Shown one piece after another: positions 31,956 through 42,810 of a stretch of DNA of 64,000 bases (its first letter is position 1; the number at the start of each line of letters is the position of its first letter). The DNA lies in contig CM043959.1 in the NCBI GenBank assembly GCA_014529385.2, positions 61,703,753-61,767,752 of the forward strand. The letters run 5' to 3'. Position numbers and translations under genes: made by a program. Source of the DNA: Adiantum capillus-veneris (Eukaryota > Streptophyta > Polypodiopsida > Polypodiales > Pteridaceae). The notes under the pieces were generated by a model. The model was given only the letters and a program-made list of their open reading frames with translations, was not told the origin of the DNA and did no database searches.

Positions 31956-33930
31956 TCACGTGGTGTGAGTGGAGTTCATAAGTGACTCTCGATGCTCAAA
32001 AATGGCTGAAATGAGCACCGCAATAGAGATTCCACATCGTGGTTGGGAGAGGAAGGTATGTAGGGAGAGATCATGGCTGAATATATGGGGAAAAGAGGAC
32101 CTAATGTGGTCAAAAGCTGAGCACTCAAGTAGTGTGTGGTACTCACTCTCTCGCACTTGACGAGGGCATAAGGTGCAAAGTCGATGACACTCCTCGCCAG
32201 TGCCCCAACGTCCTGTCTCGCAGCGTAGAGAATGGGAGCTAAGACGAATGGAGGCAATGGTGCGGATCGCACTCAACGGGATGGGCTCAAGGATGTAGGC
32301 ATGGGTTCGGTTACCTCGTTCCGAGAAGAAGAGAGATTTGTAGTTTGGGGCAACGTGTGTGGTGTAATGGCTGAAGCGAGAACCTCCGGATTTCTCCCAA
32401 GCCGTGATACATTGGCGTTGTAAGAAGGCCTCATTAACTTGGGAGTCGATCGACGCATCCTTGACCAAGTGACATGCATCCCATCTTCCAAACCATTTCT
32501 TGATATCAAGCATCCACCCCGAACTTAGTATTTTGCTCTTGCATGTCTTTTGAACCATTTGACTTGCTTTATATGCGATTCTAGGAAGTCGATGCAAAGG
32601 GCTACGTTGTGTCTTACGCATGTACTCCACAACCTTTTGCATGCCCAAGACCTCAATGGGGAGCAATCCGGACTCAAGAAGTAAGAGCATGTAGGGTGTT
32701 TGTGTCTTGACTTGGAGAAAGTTGGTGAGAAAACGCTTTTGGACATTCTCAAACTCTTTCCAAGTAGACTTCCCGATGCTTCCACCCCACACCTCCACTC
32801 CATAAAGAAGCACCGGTGTCACCAATGTGTCAAAGAGGTACTTTTTGAGAGCCCAAAACTTGATCTCTCCTGCATTGCACATGTTCTCAAATGCATAATA
32901 GGCCCTCTTTCCGGCTTCCAAGCGACGCATTGCACAATCCTTCCATTTATGATTGGATGGAACCTCAAGGCCAAGGTACTTAAAGTGATCTACCACTTCA
33001 AGTTTCTCATTGTCGTATACAATGCATGGATTTTCATCATTGAGGGTCTTTACAAGCATAACCTTGGTTTTGGATCCATTCACGATCAGCCCGCTATGTA
33101 GGCAAAAGCGTTCCAAGACACTCATAAGCTTTTGTGCATCTTCTAAGGTATGTGCCAAGAGCACTACATCATTGTCATAAAGCAAAAGCATGATCACCGC
33201 ATTTCCGATCTTAACCTCTTCTATGCCTTCTTGCTGCATAAAGTCAAGAACCATGCATTCCAATTCATCAATGAGTAGCCCAAAGAGGGTTGGGGAAAGT
33301 GGGCATCCTTGTTTGACACCAATAGTGCTTGCAAAAAATTCTGAAATTCCATCTCCCATAAGTAATCGACATATCACTTTTTGGTAGATGCGAAAGATTG
33401 CATGCATAAATTCTCTCGGCACTTGAAGGCTTTGCATACGTCTCCAAAGATTTCCTCGTGGTACCATGTCAAAAGCTTTCTTGAAATCCACAAAGCAACA
33501 ATACAACTTTTTTCCTTTCAATCGAGACGCTTCCATAAGAACTCGAAGAGTGACAAGGTGATCAATAGTGCTATGATGCTTTCGAAAACCTGCTTGGCCA
33601 AGTGCACGTTTGCCATGCTTTTCAGCCCATTCACTTATCTTCATCTCCATGATACATCCAAATAACTTTGCCATCAAAGAACCAACCATTATAGTGCGAT
33701 AGTTGTTCACATTGTTTACATCTCCTCCTTTGTGCAAAGGTTTGATCCAATTTGCACTCCAATCATGAGGCATGCCATACTGAAGTGCAAGGTTAAACAT
33801 ATCGCATATCCAATATCGTGTTTTCTTGCTTGTCCATTTAATCATTTCAGCCTTGACACCTTGAAGGTCACCTGCCTTGCGAGTAGCAAGTTTCTCAAGC
33901 GCGCGGCATACATCTTTAATTCAATGGTAA
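31956..33930 (-). pseudogene. LINE ORF2, reverse transcriptase half
   Basis: It would copy the element's RNA at the nicked target site. The minus-strand reading has MIKWTSKKTRYWICDMFNLA, WIKPLHKGGDVNNVNNYRTI, FRKHHSTIDHLVTLR, FCCFVDFKKAFD-type motif (read CCFVDFKKAFDMVPRG), GVKQGCPLSPTLFGLLIDEL, and LLLYDNDVVLLAH where YADD is expected (33179-33168). Thus the first catalytic aspartate position reads N, and the enzyme is probably inactive. The C-terminus keeps a CCHC-like element: C of LCTLCPRQ, then EYHTLLEC. The frame is open upstream to about 33930 (LATRKAGDLQGVKAEMIKW), overlapping the endonuclease frame, so one frameshift separates the two halves. Confidence 0.9.
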
Positions 33931-35341
33931 ATAAGGGAGACATAAACGGAAGGGAGCTACAACACTCCATCTTATCAACATTGGGTTGCTCATAGAGGTT
34001 CTTACAATGCATATACATATCCTCAAGAGTCAAGTCACCAAAGCTCTCAACGCGCTTGCCTTTTAGATTTTGCCAAAACTTGCCACATGCATGTGCTTTC
34101 TCTTGTGCTAAAAGAAGTTGTTTTTCGACTTCCCACCTTCTCCTCTTCTTTTGAACAAGTGCTTTGTATGTGTGTGAACATTCCAAGTAAAATTCCTTGT
34201 CTTTGATCGCATCCAATCTTAGCAAGTGTTTTCGGGCTTGACTACATTCCATGTCAAACCATTTCTTCTTGGTGCTACCCTTCTTAGACCTTTTGCAAGA
34301 CATGTGTTTCACCGAAAAGCATTCCTTCGCACAAGAGAAAATTACTTCTTTGAAAACTTTCCACTTGCATTCTAATGTTGGGCTCTCTTGATGCTCTATC
34401 ATGCTTAACATTTGGTCCACCATATCAGCATATATAAGTGCTCGTTTGAGGTCTAGACGTAGGTACAAATGATTCACATCATGATTGGAGGCTACATGCT
34501 CGGGCCGTTTACCACACTTGAGGTCAATACATAACATCCTATGATCCGATTCCGGATTCCATTCACCAAGTGTAAAGCTTTGTATGCATTCTAGAGTGGC
34601 TTCCGAGAACAACATATAGTCAATCACGCTAGCACCGTTGTGCTTTCTACATGTAAAGTCATTGGTTCCTTGCCATAGACATACACCATTTGCAATGAGC
34701 ATTCCGGTACTATTGCACATATGTAGAAGTGACTTTCCATAGTGATCCACTTCTTTTGCATCATTAGAACTTCGATTATACATGTATGAGTCATCCATTC
34801 TTCTTGAGACATGCGGCATGTCTACTTGTTGTGTGTCGTGTTGTAACATATTTGTGCGAGCATTCATGTCTCCAAAAACAATGACTTCACCTTGATCCTT
34901 GTAATGAGCAATGTCTTCCTCTAGTTCAACAAAGGGCTGATCTCTGTCCATATTCAAGCAAGCATAAAAGTTGGAGTCATAGTGAGGAATGTAGCAACCG
35001 GCCACAAACATGACTTGACCATTTGGTGGGCTGATTTTCAGCCATAAGTAGCGTTTATACTTATCTTCTTTGACAATGGAAACATCTTTCAAACCCTTTT
35101 TGGTCATACATGCTACGCCTCCTTGGCCTCTTCGTTGCTTTGCATTTTTGGCCCACATCAAAGAATGCACATCGTATTTGTCAAATCCAAGAATTCGTTC
35201 CGCATCATGCTCCCATGTTTCGACAAGAAGTATCACATCGGAGTCATTGGTAAGCTCATCAATGCCAATTCCCACATTCCATGGATACCCGTTACAATTC
35301 CAAAAGCTTATTCGCAAGCGTGAGTTGGTCTCATAGATCAT
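33920..35341 (-). CDS. LINE ORF2, AP-like endonuclease half
   Basis: It starts at the ATG at 35341, six bases after the ORF1 stop. The apurinic-like endonuclease domain shows its motifs in order: RISFWNCNG (N-terminal, metal-binding N), VETW (catalytic E), GCYIPH, FGDMNART (D/N pair) and NPESDHRMLCID (SDH). This enzyme nicks the target DNA to start target-primed reverse transcription. A linker with basic and coiled segments (KKRRRWEVEKQLLLAQEKA) leads to the RT. The frame ends at 33842 in a shifted reading of the region that, in the other frame, joins RT. The domain itself looks intact. Confidence 0.9.
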
Positions 35342-35347
35342 GTGTCC

Positions 35348-36208
35348 CTATTTGTTGGGTGGACTTGCATCCTCCTTAAGTGGCTTTTCTTCTTGAGGTG
35401 ATACCTTAACCTTCTTGCCTCTTTCCTCATATGCTTTGCGACGTACATTTTGTTGCATAAGAGTGCGATCCTCATATACATTACAACCTGTTCCTTTGAG
35501 GTAGATCCAACCATTGTCAAGGATGATCTTTCTCTTTACCTCATCAGCCATGGTACATACAATAGGTCTTTCTCCTGAGCGAGGGACTCCTTGTTTTCCA
35601 ACTCGATGTGCACCATAAGCCATGATTCCTGACATGCCAAAGTGTGTAGCAAAAAACTCTTCAATAGCAACTGCAAGAGATTGGGGTGTTTCCATGCTTT
35701 CCTCCTTGATTTCACGAATGACGATGTTCTTTGAGCGTTTTTGTCGTTCGTGCAATTCTTGAGTGTCCACATTCTCTACATTCTTTGCTTGGACAACGGC
35801 TTCCATGATAGGAGATGTAGAAACCACATTATCCTTACATATATCAGCCCATGATTTGGATGCATTTCTTATCTCACATACATCATGTCATATTGTATCT
35901 ATTGTTTCCTCTTTCAATACATGATCACTCTCAACTTTGCTCAAGCGCTCTTTCAATACATTCATGTCAACAAGAGAGCGTTTACATTCTTGAACTTCAT
36001 TCTCAAGATGCATCAAGCGTGTTGTTTGCATTTCAAGAACCTTCTTAAGGTGCTCATTCTCCACAACGAGAACTCTTAAAGTACCATTCTCCATTGCAAG
36101 TGCGTGCAACTCTTCACCTTGTTTGTTGACGGTTTCTTGTAACGAGATCAAGTAAGCCATGATCATTGCTTCCGTTGTTGTAGATGATGTGGTTGGATTA
36201 GCATCCAA
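35348..36208 (-). pseudogene. LINE ORF1: coiled coil plus L1-ORF1p-like RNA-binding part
   Basis: The start at 36208 (MDANPTTSST) follows a 5' UTR of about 200 nt. Residues about 20-100 form a coiled coil (LQETVNKQGEELHALAMENG, then ENEHLKKVLEMQTTRLMHLE). One in-frame TGA lies at 35890-35888. The second half reads RQKRSKNIVIREIKEES, then LAVAIEEFFATHFG, AHRVGKQG, RPIVCTMADEVKRKIILDNG, then EDRTLMQQNVRRKAYEERGK. The order resembles the RRM and C-terminal domains of L1-type ORF1 proteins, which coat element RNA. The TGA would truncate it after the coiled coil unless read through. Confidence 0.75.
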
Positions 36209-36416
36209 ATTCCTTGGAGATTTGCATCATTCTCCATGGCGAGTGTGGCTTTTCCACCCTTGCGAGTTTTGTCTGACATTGTCTTCAAGTCGGCAACAAA
36301 AACGCAAAGTTTTGACAGTTTTTTCAGTTCTGAGATGCTGTTACAGCAAAGCCTTCCATTACACAGAAAAATTCTGTCTTTACATCAATGCGTAGAGGAC
36401 TTTGTGCTCTTCGATT

Positions 36417-36418
<2 letters not shown>

Positions 36419-36506
<88 letters not shown>
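36419..36506 (+). repeat. (GA)n tract at the 5' junction of the LINE
   Basis: About 88 bp of GA repeat directly after the LINE 5' end, followed by the module phrase GAACGAAGTC. Confidence 0.93.
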
Positions 36507-36512
<6 letters not shown>

Positions 36513-37511
36513 TCGAATGAAATGAGATGTTATATTGACGTCTTCAAAAGGCTAAAATAAACTATGAGTCCAAACTATTGCAAAACCGTAAACCTGATAC
36601 CATGTCACCATGTTTGGGTGCTAAAAGACTAGAAAATACTACTACTACTACTACTAGAATCCATCCTCATTTGCACTCTAGATATTGAGAGAGTATGGCA
36701 TGAAATGTTCTACTAACGTTTCCAAAAGGCCAAAATGATCTATGATCTAGGTAAATTAGGTTATATTAACGTCTTCAAAAGGCCAAAATCAACTATGAGT
36801 CCAAACTATTACAAAACTGTGAATCTGATACCATGTGTGGGTGCTAAAAGACTAGATCAAAAATACTACTACTACTACTACTAGAATCCATCCTCATTTG
36901 CACTGTAGATATCGAGAGAGTATGGCAAGAGAGCCTTCATACTGAACCAAGATGGTATCTTTGTCTTCACCGTAATAAGGAAGACTTTTTTAGGGTCCTA
37001 TCTATGGAAGTATTAAAGGATCTATCTAATGATAGGCCCTCCAAATCTGTCTATGCTATTCCAATGATAGTTAACATAACAAGTTTATCACTATCATACG
37101 AATAGTTTCAAAAGATCCCAAGGATATTATAAGTGCCCTGTTGTAAGAAATTCAAGAGGGAATTTGGACAATCAACATCTTCTTCTTAACAATAAGATAA
37201 AACACTTGATTGTTCTATACATCATGCCGAGTTTGATAATTGTGGGAGGAGATGATGTCCCAAAGAGGCAAGGACTGATCTATTTTCCATATGATGCGAA
37301 CTGAGGGTTTCTCTCTTAATGCATTTACATATGCATTACAGTTCAAAATAATCCATAGTTTGATCACCAAAAGGTGACCACATGGATAGAAGATCACATG
37401 AAACCATTATAGATTTCAGAAAGGGTTGGATAGAGAGAATAACACGTGTGATTGAAAGATCCAGAATGCTTTTAGAACCCTACAAATTTTAGATATAGAG
37501 TAAAAGTGAGT

Positions 37512-37513
<2 letters not shown>
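36507..37513. other. Last array module and gene-free flank
   Basis: 36507-36935 repeats the module (AGGCTAAAATAAACTATGAG, (ACT)n near 36640 and 36862, CTAGAATCCATCCTCATTTG twice). 36936-37513 is AT-rich with nothing recognised. Confidence 0.6.

Positions 37514-37557
<44 letters not shown>
37514..37557 (+). repeat. (GA)n microsatellite
   Basis: Pure GA tract just upstream of the small spliced ORF at 37706. Confidence 0.95.
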
Positions 37558-37559
<2 letters not shown>

Positions 37560-37705
37560 GAGGGAGATGGAGAGGGGGAAAGAGGGATGGGAAACATACC
37601 TAGAAACATACTTATTTAAAGAGACATATTGTAAAGTCAAGTTTTGTGGATGAAGTCCTAGAGAAACTACACTTACAATGTGTCTCTTTTTTTCTTAGGA
37701 ACTTT

Positions 37706-38050
37706 ATGGCACCTAGGGTATCTGCTGAATGTTTTGGTCATGGATTGGAAGCGATGGAGATAGTAATGGATCATATAATGATTCACCAATCTCCAAAAAA
37801 CAAAGCTGACTTCTTTCAAAGCATTGTTCGAGGTTTCTTTCCGGGTGTTACTATAGAAGAAGCTTGGAGAACCTACGACCGCACTTCCATGACTCAAGAT
37901 GGGACACCCTTTCACCAGGTGTTTGTCAGAATCTAGAATGATCCCAGTCAATGGTTTCGCAACCTACGCCTTTTGCAGATTCGAGTAAAGATGGGATACT
38001 CAGATGCCCTCTACCTTGATTCTGAGTTAGGTTGTTCTATATATATCTGA
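37706..38050 (+). CDS. Small spliced gene of unknown function upstream of the Helitron
   Basis: Exons 37706-37918 and 37979-38050 join in frame across a 60-nt GT-AG intron (CAG|GTGTTT ... TTTTGCAG|ATT), giving about 94 codons. A TTTTTTTCTTAG acceptor-like sequence just before the ATG hints at another 5' exon. The reading is MAPRVSAECFGHGLEAMEIV, HQSPKNKADFFQSIVRGFFP, EEAWRTYDRTS, then KMGYSDALYLDSELG. I recognise no family. It lies on the same strand as, and upstream of, the Helitron genes, in a setting like that of the unknown small genes downstream (next to a pure GA tract). Confidence 0.4.
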
Positions 38051-38437
38051 AGTTTATAGCAAAATTAATGCACTAAAGAGCATTATAGGATCTGATAAGA
38101 TAGAGAATCATAAGGAGCCTATTTTCAAGCGCCCCAGTGCTAAACGCTCTTTTTCCATTTTCAAATGTAGATGGGGTTGATCATGTATTAAGAAAAACTT
38201 TTATCTACTAAACAAAAGTGATTCATGAGCATTTTGGTTTGTTTTCCACTTCTCATGCAATCCTTTGTTGTTTTTCACATCTAGATAGAGATGATGTATT
38301 TTTTTGATTCTAAAATAGCAAGCACTTAAAAAGTGAATATTCTACAAGGGTTAATTTTTAATTTACAAGCATTCAAACCTTCTCTTTGGTTGTCACATTT
38401 CTCTTTGCAACCACTGTAGTTTTTTGTGTACAGTAAA
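38051..38437. other. Spacer, nothing recognised
   Basis: AT-rich, no ORF, between the two upstream small genes. Confidence 0.5.
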
Positions 38438-39208
38438 ATGGAGATTAGTTGTGGCATCCCATTGGCTATTGCAACCAACGGCTTGATATCTTCTGGGATA
38501 GCTCTAAGTGCATCAGCGGGTGAAGAGGAGATACTGTCATCTCTTCCTACTATTCACAATGTGCGTGCAGCAAAGAGAGCAGCTCGAAATGTCAGGAGGA
38601 ATAGTGCACTTGTTAATGAACGGGAGATACTTTCATCTCTTCGTATTCGAAATGTGCATGCGGCAAAGAGAGCAGCTCAAAATGTTGAGTGGAATTCAAA
38701 GAAGCAAATTATTGAAACCCTGCTAGAGATCAAAGCCTCCTACAATAGGATGGAGACAATGCAAACCAATGTCTCGGATGTGGTTGAAACTTTAAGCTCT
38801 GCATTGGATATTGAAAGTGGGATACTATGGAAATTGTGAGAAGAGACAAAAGCATCAAACTTGCAGAGATTAGAGAGTGAGGCATACATGAGAGAGAAAC
38901 TTTCCAAAGTTGAGGATTCTCAAAAGATGATATTGGCATCTATTGAGAATCTTCGAAAAGAGGCTTCGCGGAGTCAACGTGAATCAAAAGGACGAATGCA
39001 AGACAATAATCTACGACAAATCGTGCTAGGATTGAGAAGTATTGTCAATAAGCTTGGTGCTTTGACAAAGGTTCAAGGTTCAAGACTTTCAGATATCCGA
39101 GCTACCTCAAGTAAATTAAGTGCTTTGGCTAGATTAGTTCGACCAAAGCAGCGTCAAGTTTCTCAACGACCTAATCCTACTAATCCTACTAATGGTAGAA
39201 ATATGTAA
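38438..39208 (+). pseudogene. Coiled-coil protein upstream of Helitron Rep, one in-frame TGA
   Basis: The open frame runs from ATG 38438 (MEISCGIPLAIATNG) to TAA at 39206-39208, broken once by TGA at 38837-38839 with no frame change. The N-terminal half has an internal duplication: EEILSSLPTIHNVRAAKRAA and, about 34 residues on, EREILSSLRIRNVHAAKRAA. The rest is a long coiled coil (ETLLEIKASYNRMETMQTNV, EKLSKVEDSQKMILASIENL) ending in a basic, proline/asparagine tail. No known domain. The gene lies about 300 bp before the Helitron start on the same strand and could be a Helitron accessory gene or an unrelated neighbour. Confidence 0.5.
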
Positions 39209-39511
39209 TGTTTTGTTGTATCTTCATCAAACTGTTCTTTTTAACTGAGTCAAGCCGTTGTGTCAAATTTAATTGAGTCAAGCCGTTGTGTCAAATGTAT
39301 TTAGTCCTACTTATGATAGAAATATGTAATGCTATGTTGTATCTTCATCAAACTGTACTTTTTAATTCAGTCACTATCAATGCGTCAAATGTATTTAGGT
39401 TAGAGGATATAGTTTGATGTCCCAGTTTATATTGATTTTTATTATGCATAAGGATGTTCGTTCAGTGACAAATCCAAATTATATGAGATCTATTTGCACC
39501 TGATTTCATAG
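39209..39511 (+). repeat. Local tandem duplication between coiled-coil gene and Helitron Rep
   Basis: A block of about 100 bp is present twice (about 39200-39290 and 39320-39395), both with GAAATATGTAATG and TATCTTCATCAAACTGT. GAGTCAAGCCGTTGTGTCAA occurs twice in the first part. No gene. Confidence 0.7.
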
Positions 39512-42500
39512 ATGGTATCTGGACCACGTATATTATCACCTACTCATGCACGACGTAGTCGACTGTGTGATGATTCGTGAAAGGCGAGGCGCCAAATAGC
39601 ACGAGAGAGAACAAGGAATTCACTACAAAGTACTATTGGAACTTTATTGGAGTGCAATGAAAGGCAAAGCATGCATGATGTACATGAAGGAAACTTTGAA
39701 GCCATGAATGTTAGGACAACAATGAACTTAGTAGAGGGAAACTATTCTAAAGTAGAAAAGCACTGTTTGTCCATCCGCTTTGAATATCCAGCGTCTCTCA
39801 TTTTACATCACAAGTCTATGGCACCAGTTCTATCCAAAAAGTGTGTGTTGCACAACTTCGGAAGCTTAGATTATGTTTGCTCCAAATGTGGAGCAAAGGC
39901 CTGGAAGGATGAAGGAAAGACTATCCAAACATTTGTGGGTAAATATTGCTGCTCTGATGGAAAAGTCCAATTACTTCCTTTGAATGAGCCACCAAATGAA
40001 ATGAAAGATTTGATGAGCTCAACCACAACAAGAAGTAGACAGTTCTTACAAAACATTAGAGGATATAATAATGCATTGGCATTTGTGTCTCTTGGTGCCC
40101 ATATCAATGAGACTATTAATTATGGTGGGAGAGGTGTATACACTTTTAAGGTTCACGGCTCTGTCTATCATACTATTGGTTCTTTAGCGCCAGCCGAAGG
40201 ACAAAATGAAGTCCCACGCTTTGCACAATTATATTTTTTTGATACTGAACATGAGCTGAGCAACAGATTGCATCATGTTTCAAATTTAGATCGTAGTATT
40301 CTAGAGTGTTTACAGGTGATGATGCATAGAGTAAATCCTTATGCAAATGCTCTACGATCTGTTGCTTCTTTGTCTGGAGATGCTATTGTACCCAATATGA
40401 GGATGGTTATTGCGGAGAATCGTTGTGATGGTTGGAAATATCTTGCTCCAAGGGGTTCTGAAGTTGCTGCAATTATGCCAGGACAAGGGGATGATAGAAA
40501 TATTGGCTATCGCGACATTGTACTGAATTTTTGACACAGGGGTTTGAAAAGAATTTCCAACATGCATCGAGCTTACATGTCCTTATTGTATGTTTTATTA
40601 TTTCCAAGTGGAGAGGATGGGTGGCATCTTTATTTAAAGACTATTGATGGAAAAAAATTGAGTCAAAAGCAATATTATGTCTTTCGCTTACAAATAAGAG
40701 ATGATACTGTGGAGTGTCTTCTTCGAGGAGGTAGGCTATTACAACATTATTTCGTGGATGTTTATAGTACTCTAGAGGAGTCACGGCTTTTGTGGATGCG
40801 AAATAACCAAAAAACACTCCGTGGTGAAGTGTACCAAGGATTGGTTGACATGGTTGAGGCCAGAGATAGCTTAAAGAGGGCTGAAGGTCAAAATGTTGGC
40901 CGTAGTATTGTTTTACCTTCGTCTTTTGTTGGAGGTCCTAGATATATGTGCCAACTATTTCAAGATGCAATGGCAATTGTTCGTAGTAGGGGAAAACCGG
41001 ATCTCTTCATCACATTCACATGTAATCCATGATGGAAGGAAATAGTTGATACATTACTACCTGGACAAAGTGCTGTTGATCGTCCTGATCTAACTATACG
41101 AGTGTTTTATCAGAAGTTCCAAGATATGATGCATTTACTTATCAAGCAAGCCGTATTTGGGGAGGTGATTGGACATGTTTCAGTGATTGAGTTTCAGAAG
41201 AGAGGTCTTCCTCATGCACATATATTGTTGATACTTGCATCCAAATATAAACCCATAGATACATTACACTATGAAAAGTTGGTTTGTGCAGAGCTCCCTG
41301 ACAAGAATGTGTTTCCAGAATTATTTGATGTAGTGATTCGTTGTAATTTTCATGGGCCATGTGGTCCATTGAACCCACTTTCTCCATGTATGGTTGATGG
41401 TAACTATAGATTTAAGTTTCCACGAACATTTTCTACTTCTACAAATGTAAACGAAAGTGGATATCCTGTGTATATGAGGAGAGATGATGGAAGGTTTGTT
41501 ACGTCTAAAAATTACAATTTAGATAATCGTTGGGTTGTTCTCTACAGCCCTCTCTTATCACTAAGATAACAAGCCCATATTAATGTGGAGATTTGCTCAA
41601 CTATCTCACTGCCGTGAAATATCTTTATAAGGATGTCTACAAGGGACATGCTCGAGCCACTGTTGTCCTTCAAGATGGTGAAGGAGCTACTGATGAGATC
41701 AAGAGTTATCTCAATGCACGTTATGTTTCTGGATTTGAGGCTATGTGGAGAATATTTGGCTTTGACATGCATAGTGAAAGGCCAGCTATTCAACGATTGC
41801 AAGTACACCTTCCATTGCAGAATATGGTCACATTTCAAGATGGTGATGATGTATCACATTTACTAGATAATGAGCAAAATAGAAAAACTACCTTGACAGA
41901 ATGGTTTGTTGCAAATCAAAATGATCTTGAAGCAAATAGCTTCACATATATTGACTTTCCAAATGGTTGGGTATGGAATAAAAGTCGAAAGGCATGGTCT
42001 CCACGACAACAGGGTGTTTCTATTGGAAGAATGTATAATATTGTCCCTACTGCTGGTGAGGTTTATTACCTACGAATGATTCTCAATATTTGCAAGGGAT
42101 GTAAGTGTTTTAAAGACTTGCGTATGTATGATGGTTACGTCTATGATACATACAAGGAAGCATGTATAGCTAGAGGATTATTGAAAGATGAGGAAGAATG
42201 GTCAATTTGCCTCCAAGAGGCATCTTTTTTCCAAAATGGAATGTAGTTGAAACAATTGTTTGCAATCATATTAGTCTTTTGTGAGCCACTTCATCCGGAT
42301 GCTCTTTGGGACAGGTTTGTACAGAATTTTGTGAGGACTATGTTTATGCCCTAAGGATGCTTATTTCAGATGCAAGTGTGCGATTTGATGTGGCAAAAAA
42401 TCAAGCATTGCTTCATATAGAATGCTTTTTGCAACAACATGGCAAGAGGCTTTGCGATTATATGTTGCCTGCAATAGACTCAACATTGGTATCCTTAATT

Positions 42501-42810
42501 GAAAATGGTGCTATGGCTGAAGAAACAATGTTCAATGTTGATGAACAGTGTAGTATACCAGATTGTATGGAAACTTCCTTAAATGAGGATCAGCGAGATG
42601 CTTATCACCAAGTGCTACAAGCTGTTGACACACATTCAGGGAAGGTATTTTTCCTAGATGGTCGTGGTGGCTCAGGAAAAACTTACTTATATAATGCACT
42701 TCTTTCACGAGTGCAAGGAAGTTGTAGAGTTTCTCTTGCATGTGCATCCTCGGGTATTGCAGCTTTGCTTTTGAGTAATGGAAGAACTGCTCATTCTAGG
42801 TTTAAGATAC
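39512..42810 (+). pseudogene. Helitron RepHel, replication-initiator part and helicase start
   Basis: Rep nicks and joins DNA strands in rolling-circle transposition. Start at ATG 39512. In-frame TGAs lie at 39578, 40532 and near 41030, a TAA at 41567, and frame changes near 41590 and 42250-42300. Readable motifs are LSIRFEYPASLILHHKSM (N-terminal), RAYMSLLYVLLFPSGEDGWH, PDLFITFTCNP, then FQKRGLPHAHILLIL (the HUH-type metal site, here H-A-H), CGPLNPLSPCM, and VKYLYKDVYKGHARA (Rep tyrosine region). The SF1 helicase begins with SLNEDQRDAYHQVL and Walker A DGRGGSGKTYLYN (near 42657-42690), ending at HSRFKI, where gypsy G2 inserted. The rest resumes at 52047. Confidence 0.9.

Larger units (their letters stand above)
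31879..36418 (-). mobile_element. Full-length LINE (non-LTR retrotransposon) with microsatellite tail, inserted in a (GA)n tract
   Basis: Two ORFs in tandem on the minus strand: ORF1 36208-35348 and ORF2 35341 to 31956. The 5' UTR reaches about 36418, where (GA)n begins. The 3' UTR is only about 50 nt and ends in (TATC)n at 31902-31879. The array module is continuous on both sides (a tract on the left, a tract plus GAACGAAGTC on the right), so the element entered a (GA)n tract. There is no poly(A). Three lesions are seen: a TGA in ORF1, a frameshift in ORF2 near 33925, and an altered RT active site. Confidence 0.85.

Noticed and set aside
31969-35336. Plus-strand ORFs through the LINE
   Set aside because: They are antisense shadows of ORF2, which has clear endonuclease and RT motifs on the minus strand.
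30291-36935. A CRISPR-like array
   Set aside because: Units are about 415 bp, diverged and tract-containing, with no short constant repeats and unique spacers. The DNA is eukaryotic.
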